Assembly: GCA_947444305.1 (NCBI GenBank)
Contig: CANEZP010000002.1
Location: forward strand, 124,001 to 188,000
Reading direction: 5' to 3'
DNA: 64,000 nt
From: Pseudobdellovibrionaceae bacterium
GTDB lineage: Bacteria; Bdellovibrionota; Bdellovibrionia; Bdellovibrionales; UBA1609
Positions 60,930 to 64,000 of the stretch are shown piece after piece. The position numbers were made by a program, and so were the translations under genes. How positions within the stretch are numbered: the stretch's first letter is position 1; the number at the start of each line of letters is the position of its first letter. The notes below the pieces were generated by a model that was not told where the DNA came from, ran no database searches, and saw only the letters and a program-made list of their open reading frames with translations.

Positions 60930-61211
60930 CTAACAACCGCCGCCGACCGAGCTGCTGCAGTTCACTCCGGCTTCAACTTGGCTGGGCTGCAGTTCGTTCA
61001 CGGCTCCAAGGCTGCGCAACATTTCAAGGACCGACGAGTTGACGGTCAATTTACCACTTTGATCAACCTTGATTTGACCTGCCTGGATGAGCGCGGCCAT
61101 CGCCTCCGCGGATTCAACATCTGCGGTGCTGGGTAAGCCTGCGCCGGAAGTCGAAGCGGTGATAAGTGATGAAACGAGAGCGAGGGACTTAAGGAATTGA
61201 TTTGCGTTCAA
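60930..61211 (-). CDS. Candidate RiPP precursor peptide with Cys/Ser/Gly-rich C-terminus
   Basis: This 93-residue protein starts at TTG 61211, with GGAG 6 bases upstream. Residues 1-25 (NANQFLKSLALVSSLITAS) are hydrophobic and could be a signal or leader. The middle is helical and acidic (VESAEAMAALIQAGQIKVD, VLEMLRSLGAVNEL). The last ten residues are NCSSSVGGGC, containing both cysteines of the protein. Such a tail resembles cores of azole-modified peptides. It is the first gene of the SBP-YcaO-kinase operon. An upstream open frame to 61349 has no ribosome site. Alternative: an ordinary small secreted protein. Confidence 0.6.
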   Translation of the reverse strand: MNANQFLKSLALVSSLITASTSGAGLPSTADVESAEAMAALIQAGQIKVDQSGKLTVNSSVLEMLRSLGAVNELQPSQVEAGVNCSSSVGGGC

Positions 61212-61590
61212 GGAGCACTCCGCTAATTTTGTTTTAGATCGACCGAGATTCGCAAACTGATTTTGCAATCCCCAGACCGGTTTATAGCCACCCATTAAGC
61301 TTTTGGCGCGCAAAACTTTGATCCCTCTGTCGATTGCTCGTCTATCCATGAATAATTTCTAAAACCCGCGGCACTAAACCCAAAAAGCATCCACTCCCCA
61401 AAAATTCCTGCATTTTAACCTTCTTAAACAAGAACTTTTCCTACTCCTTAACTCTTGCCGCCGCGGACGGCGGCAAGAAGGACCTCTCACGGACGGAAGA
61501 TCTTCGCGCCTAACGAATCAGCCTCTCGAAGAAGCGATAACGCGAACCACGCAACTATCAAAAGGAGCGATGGTTTGCTAGGTTGCTGAA
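61212..61590. other. 379-bp intergenic region between divergent operon and RAYT gene
   Basis: It must carry the promoter of the leftward YcaO operon and that of the rightward transposase gene. I see the ribosome-binding site GGAG at 61218-61221 (minus), a hairpin at 61453-61478 and AT-rich DNA at 61350-61450, but no clear -35/-10 pair. A 31-codon frame (61390-61295, minus) after GGGGAG is probably not a gene. Confidence 0.7.
61453..61478. repeat. Perfect 11-bp GC-rich hairpin, REP-like
   Basis: TCTTGCCGCCG and CGGCGGCAAGA form a perfect stem with a CGGA tetraloop, 113 bp before the start of the RAYT transposase. RAYT enzymes act on such short palindromes (REPs), often in pairs beside their own gene. 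It could also be a terminator, but no T run follows. A second copy was not found close by. Confidence 0.5.
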
Positions 61591-62121
61591 ATGAGAAGAA
61601 AAGCCCAACAAGAGTTTAAAGGTGAAGGTCTGCAAAGGCCGGCCGATGGCTTTGGCGGGCATCTTCTCAAAGGTAATCCGAAGACCAAACGTCCCTTGCA
61701 TTCGAAGCTACCCATCCATCTCACCATGCGGGCGACGAAGAGCGTGATGCGCCATCCGAAAACGTTTGGGAAAGTGGAGGGGTTGATTTACTCGGTCGCG
61801 CGGAAGCATGGGGTGAAGGTTTATAAGCACGCGAACGTCGGCAATCATTTGCACCTGGCCATCAAAATTTCGCACGTGCGCCGGTGGGCTGGATTTATTC
61901 GTGAGTTAAGCGGGCGCATTGCTTTGGCGTGCCGGCATATTAAAGGCGACGGCGGTTTCTGGCTTTACCGGCCTCACACCCGGGTCGTTCGGGGCTGGAA
62001 AAAGGCTTGGCAGATCGTGAAGGACTACGTGGACCTCAATCAGCTTGAGGCGGATGGGTTTATATCGCGGCGTGAGATTAAGACCTTGAAGGATCTGCGC
62101 GATATTTTTTCGACCGGTTAG
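61591..62121 (+). CDS. REP-associated tyrosine transposase (RAYT, Y1 family)
   Basis: This 176-residue protein has SKLPIHLTMRATKSVM in the first part, the HUH motif HANVGNHLHLAIKISHVRRW, and the nucleophile tyrosine in VKDYVDLNQLEADGF. This is the full set of Y1 transposase motifs. RAYTs are single-copy, domesticated relatives of IS200/IS605 transposases linked to the spread of REP palindromes. Length and motifs are complete, so it may be active. A REP-like hairpin lies upstream and a GATC-rich stretch downstream. Confidence 0.85.
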   Translation: MRRKAQQEFKGEGLQRPADGFGGHLLKGNPKTKRPLHSKLPIHLTMRATKSVMRHPKTFGKVEGLIYSVARKHGVKVYKHANVGNHLHLAIKISHVRRWAGFIRELSGRIALACRHIKGDGGFWLYRPHTRVVRGWKKAWQIVKDYVDLNQLEADGFISRREIKTLKDLRDIFSTG

Positions 62122-62140
62122 GTAGGGAGTTTGCAGGCCA

Positions 62141-62234
62141 GATCAGATCGGATCAAATCAGATTAGCCGGCCGGATCAGTCTAGCCTGGGTTTGCCCGTC
62201 AGATCAGTCCGGTTGGATCGCTCAGCTATAGATC
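62141..62234. other. GATC-dense stretch after the RAYT gene
   Basis: Seven GATC tetramers lie within about 95 bp, several in the form AGATCAG or GGATCAG, with a CCGGCCGG palindrome in the middle. It occupies most of the 137-bp space before the next gene. It could be remnants of short repeats or a transposon-end region; no gene or terminator is seen. Confidence 0.45.
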
Positions 62235-62263
62235 GGTCGAGCGTTTCTAGATAAAATGTGCAG

Positions 62264-62650
62264 ATGAGAAGATTTGAATTAAAAATTCTGTGGGTCTTTT
62301 TATTCGTGGGGTGTGCCAATTTTTCGAAAGCACGCTTGAGCAACTTATCTGCGATCAAAGTGGGGCAGGCGCCGGCGGAGACCACTGCGGCCTTGGGCCA
62401 ACCTTCAGAGAAGATAAAGAAGGGCGAGGCGGAGACCTGGTATTACGAGATCTATTCCGATGACAGCTCGCGCACCTATCCCTACAAAGCCGTGTTCCAG
62501 AGCGGGAAGCTTAAAAGCTTCGAAGCCGATTATTCCCGCTCGGCCAAAAATCGCGAGCTCTGCCGGGAGCGTAAGCGCAGCGATCAAAGGTTCGTGCAGA
62601 TCCACGGCGTCAACAACGCCGGTGAGGTTAAAGTCGATTGTGCCGACTAG
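62264..62650 (+). CDS. Small lipoprotein, BamE/SmpA-like fold
   Basis: This is a protein of about 128 residues with a lipoprotein signal (FELKILWVFLFVGC). The mature part LSAIKVGQAPAETTAALGQP followed by TWYYEIYS and KAVFQSGKLKSFE resembles the BamE/SmpA-OmlA fold (GxxxxxVxxxLGxP...WxY...VxFxxGkL). BamE itself is part of the outer-membrane barrel assembly machine; this relative may have another role. A GTG start at 62258 is an alternative. Confidence 0.68.
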   Translation: MRRFELKILWVFLFVGCANFSKARLSNLSAIKVGQAPAETTAALGQPSEKIKKGEAETWYYEIYSDDSSRTYPYKAVFQSGKLKSFEADYSRSAKNRELCRERKRSDQRFVQIHGVNNAGEVKVDCAD

Positions 62651-62699
62651 GCGCACCCTCCGCTTGCCATCGCCGACGGCTCCGGCTTAGGATGCCTGC

Positions 62700-63843
62700 A
62701 TGTCTGTAAGCACGCAAAGTTCCGAAACGAAGTCTGAGTTGATGAAGATGAAAGATAAAGTCTCCGAATTGCGGAGGTATCTTTGACATCGATATTAAAT
62801 CGAAACGCCTCGAAGAACTAGAGCAAAAAGCGCAAGATCCCTCGATCTGGAACAATCACCAGCAGATGCAGAAGCTCAACCAGGAAAAGGTTTTGCTCGA
62901 GCGTGCGGTCGCTGATTACAACGAACTCAATCAAAAAGTTGAAGACAACCTCGTGCTGCTCGAGATGGCGGTCGAGGCGCAAGACGAAGACAGCTTTAAA
63001 GAAGTAAAAGGCGATCTCGCGAACATCCGCGCTAGAATTGAAGATCTTGAACTAAAAAGTTTGTTGAACGGCGAGTTGGACGGGAACGGCGCTTACCTTT
63101 CGCTCCACGCGGGAGCGGGCGGGACCGAGTCGCAGGATTGGGCTTCCATCCTTTTACGGATGTACACGCGCTACGCCGAAAAACAGGGCTATAAGGTCGA
63201 AGTGCTGTCGATCAACGAAGGTGAAGAAGCAGGGATCAAGTCGGCCTCGCTGCTCATCCAAGGGCCTTACGCTTACGGAAATTTAAAAGCCGAATCCGGG
63301 GTCCACCGCCTGGTGCGCATCAGTCCGTTCGATTCGAACGCGCGCCGCCACACAAGTTTCGCCAGCGTACTCACCTGGCCCGAGATCAACGACGAAGTGA
63401 ACATCGACGTCAAAGACGAGGAAGTTCGAATCGACACCTACCGGTCGAGCGGGGCCGGCGGGCAGCACGTCAACAAAACCGATTCGGCGATTCGGATCAC
63501 GCACATTCCTACTGGGATTGTGGTCACCTGCCAAAACCAGCGCTCGCAACATGAAAATAGGGCTTTCGCTTGGAAGATGCTCAAAGCGCAACTTTACGAG
63601 CGCGAGATAGAAAAGCGCAAAGCAGACCTCAACGCCATCGCCGGCGAGAAAAAAGCGAACGAGTGGGGCTCGCAAATCCGCTCCTACGTTTTACATCCTT
63701 ACCAATTGGCCAAAGATCATCGCACCGAATTCGAAACCGGGAATCCCGCCGCCGTCCTCGATGGAGATTTAAGCGGGTTCATCCACGCATTTTTGCGCGA
63801 CAAAGCGCTTGAGGGCAAAGCGGCCGAGAAAGGCCCCGAGTGA
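62700..63843 (+). CDS. prfB: Peptide chain release factor 2, with programmed +1 frameshift
   Basis: RF2 ends translation at UGA and UAA. A 28-codon first frame runs from ATG 62700 to CTT then TGA (62784-62786). Shifting +1 at CTT TGA C continues as DIDIKSKRLEELEQK and on to 63843, about 380 residues in all. The RF2-specific SPF tripeptide is in VRISPFDSNARR, and the catalytic GGQ in SSGAGGQHVNKT. The upstream GGAGG-like stimulator is in place. A start at 62866 would lack the N-terminal domain and is wrong. The next gene overlaps the stop by GTGA. Confidence 0.96.
62772..62787 (+). promoter_or_regulatory. prfB +1 frameshift site
   Basis: CGGAGGTATCTTTGAC holds the internal Shine-Dalgarno-like AGG (GGAGG with the preceding base), the slippery CTT, the in-frame TGA stop and the C that weakens it. 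The layout is the classic RF2 autoregulation site: low RF2 leads to more frameshifting and more RF2. Confidence 0.95.
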
Positions 63844-64000
63844 CCTCATGGTGGCTCGCGCTCCGTTATTTCGGAAGCTTTCGTCGCTTCTTCAATTTAT
63901 CGACGACGCTCGCCGTGCTCGGCATGGCGATCGGGGTTGCGAGTCTCGTGGTCAGCATGGCGGTGTTCAGCGGTTACGTATCAACGCTTGAAAAAACCGT
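63840..64000 (+). CDS. Lipoprotein-releasing ABC permease (LolC/LolE type), N-terminal part
   Basis: The GTG at 63840 overlaps the prfB TGA (GTGA). The 53 visible residues read TSWWLALRYFGSFRRFFN, then LSTTLAVLGMAIGVASLVVS and MAVFSGYVSTLEKT. This is the start of MacB/LolC-like permeases: a short cytoplasmic segment with RYF/RYL, then TM1 with GxAxGVAxLVV and MxVFxGY. LolCE pulls outer-membrane lipoproteins from the inner membrane. The gene continues outside the window. Confidence 0.85.
   Translation, partial: MTSWWLALRYFGSFRRFFNLSTTLAVLGMAIGVASLVVSMAVFSGYVSTLEKT

Noticed and set aside
61240-61350. Possible riboswitch in front of the YcaO operon (GGGTGGCTATAAACC region on the minus strand)
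   Set aside because: Some local pairing is possible, but I could not fit it to the c-di-GMP or another riboswitch consensus by eye; a covariance-model search would be decisive.
61295-61390. 31-codon minus-strand frame after GGGGAG upstream of the small-peptide gene
   Set aside because: The spacing to the ATG is too short for a good start and the product has no notable feature; it is more likely untranslated leader.
62866-63843. prfB starting at ATG 62866
   Set aside because: The preceding in-phase codons from the recoding site onward encode conserved RF2 residues, and the classic frameshift signal is present.

Overview
The window looks like chromosomal DNA of a Gram-negative bacterium with a double membrane and a strong bent to secretion, most like the Bdellovibrio and like organisms (Bdellovibrionota). 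This is inference from gene content, not a phylogeny: many small secreted, Cys-rich proteins and lipoproteins of no known family, several secreted peptidases, a compact lptE-holA-(insert)-rpsT-murJ block, a PgpH-YbeY pair, a tandem tRNA-Lys/tRNA-Glu pair, and frequent GTG/TTG starts with 4-base stop/start overlaps. There is no rRNA, no CRISPR array and no prophage. The only mobile-type gene is a REP-associated (RAYT/Y1) transposase at 61.6-62.1 kb.

Layout. 0-2.5 kb: leftward operon of a flavin amine oxidase, a DUF1365 protein and a CFA synthase (cut by the window edge), divergent from a TetR regulator. 3.8-4.1 kb: hexanucleotide tandem repeat and a 32-bp duplication. 4.2-5.9 kb: a large Cys/Gly-rich secreted protein. 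6.1-11.05 kb: six tandem paralogous secreted serine peptidases joined by stop/start overlaps; the last copy carries one frameshift. 11.1-12.6 kb: a two-nuclease fusion (Cas4-like plus DEDDy exonuclease, DUF2779) with a promoter placed for a leaderless mRNA. 12.6-21 kb: esterase, CsbD, DUF1328, TPR, DUF1653, a dicarboxylate/cation symporter, small secreted proteins, DoxX, radical SAM, RlmI-like methyltransferase. 21-28 kb: a long leftward run including thioredoxin, an alpha/beta hydrolase, a monoamine oxidase and an MBL-fold hydrolase. 28-37.6 kb: mixed small genes, two Bor-like lipoproteins, a Kef-type antiporter, a VOC protein and a P-loop kinase. 37.8-44 kb: two tRNAs, purA, a trypsin-like peptidase and a serine-pathway pair (hydroxyacid dehydrogenase plus class V aminotransferase). 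44-56 kb: lptE, holA, secreted genes, PilZ, rpsT, murJ, MFS, mazG, pgpH-like, ybeY. 62.7-64 kb: prfB with its programmed +1 frameshift, then a lolC/E-type permease running off the window.

The most unusual locus is 57.3-61.2 kb on the minus strand. A small protein whose last ten residues are almost only Cys, Ser and Gly is followed by a membrane-anchored peptide-binding protein of the SBP_bac_5 family, a YcaO-domain protein and a sensor histidine kinase, all closely packed. I read this as a candidate operon for a YcaO-modified peptide (RiPP) with its own binding protein and sensor. No ABC permease, response regulator, E1-like partner or dehydrogenase is present. The second notable locus is the six-gene serine peptidase array, with signs of gene conversion between copies 1 and 5 and decay (or a sequence error) in copy 6.

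All functional names come from motif reading by eye; no database search was run.
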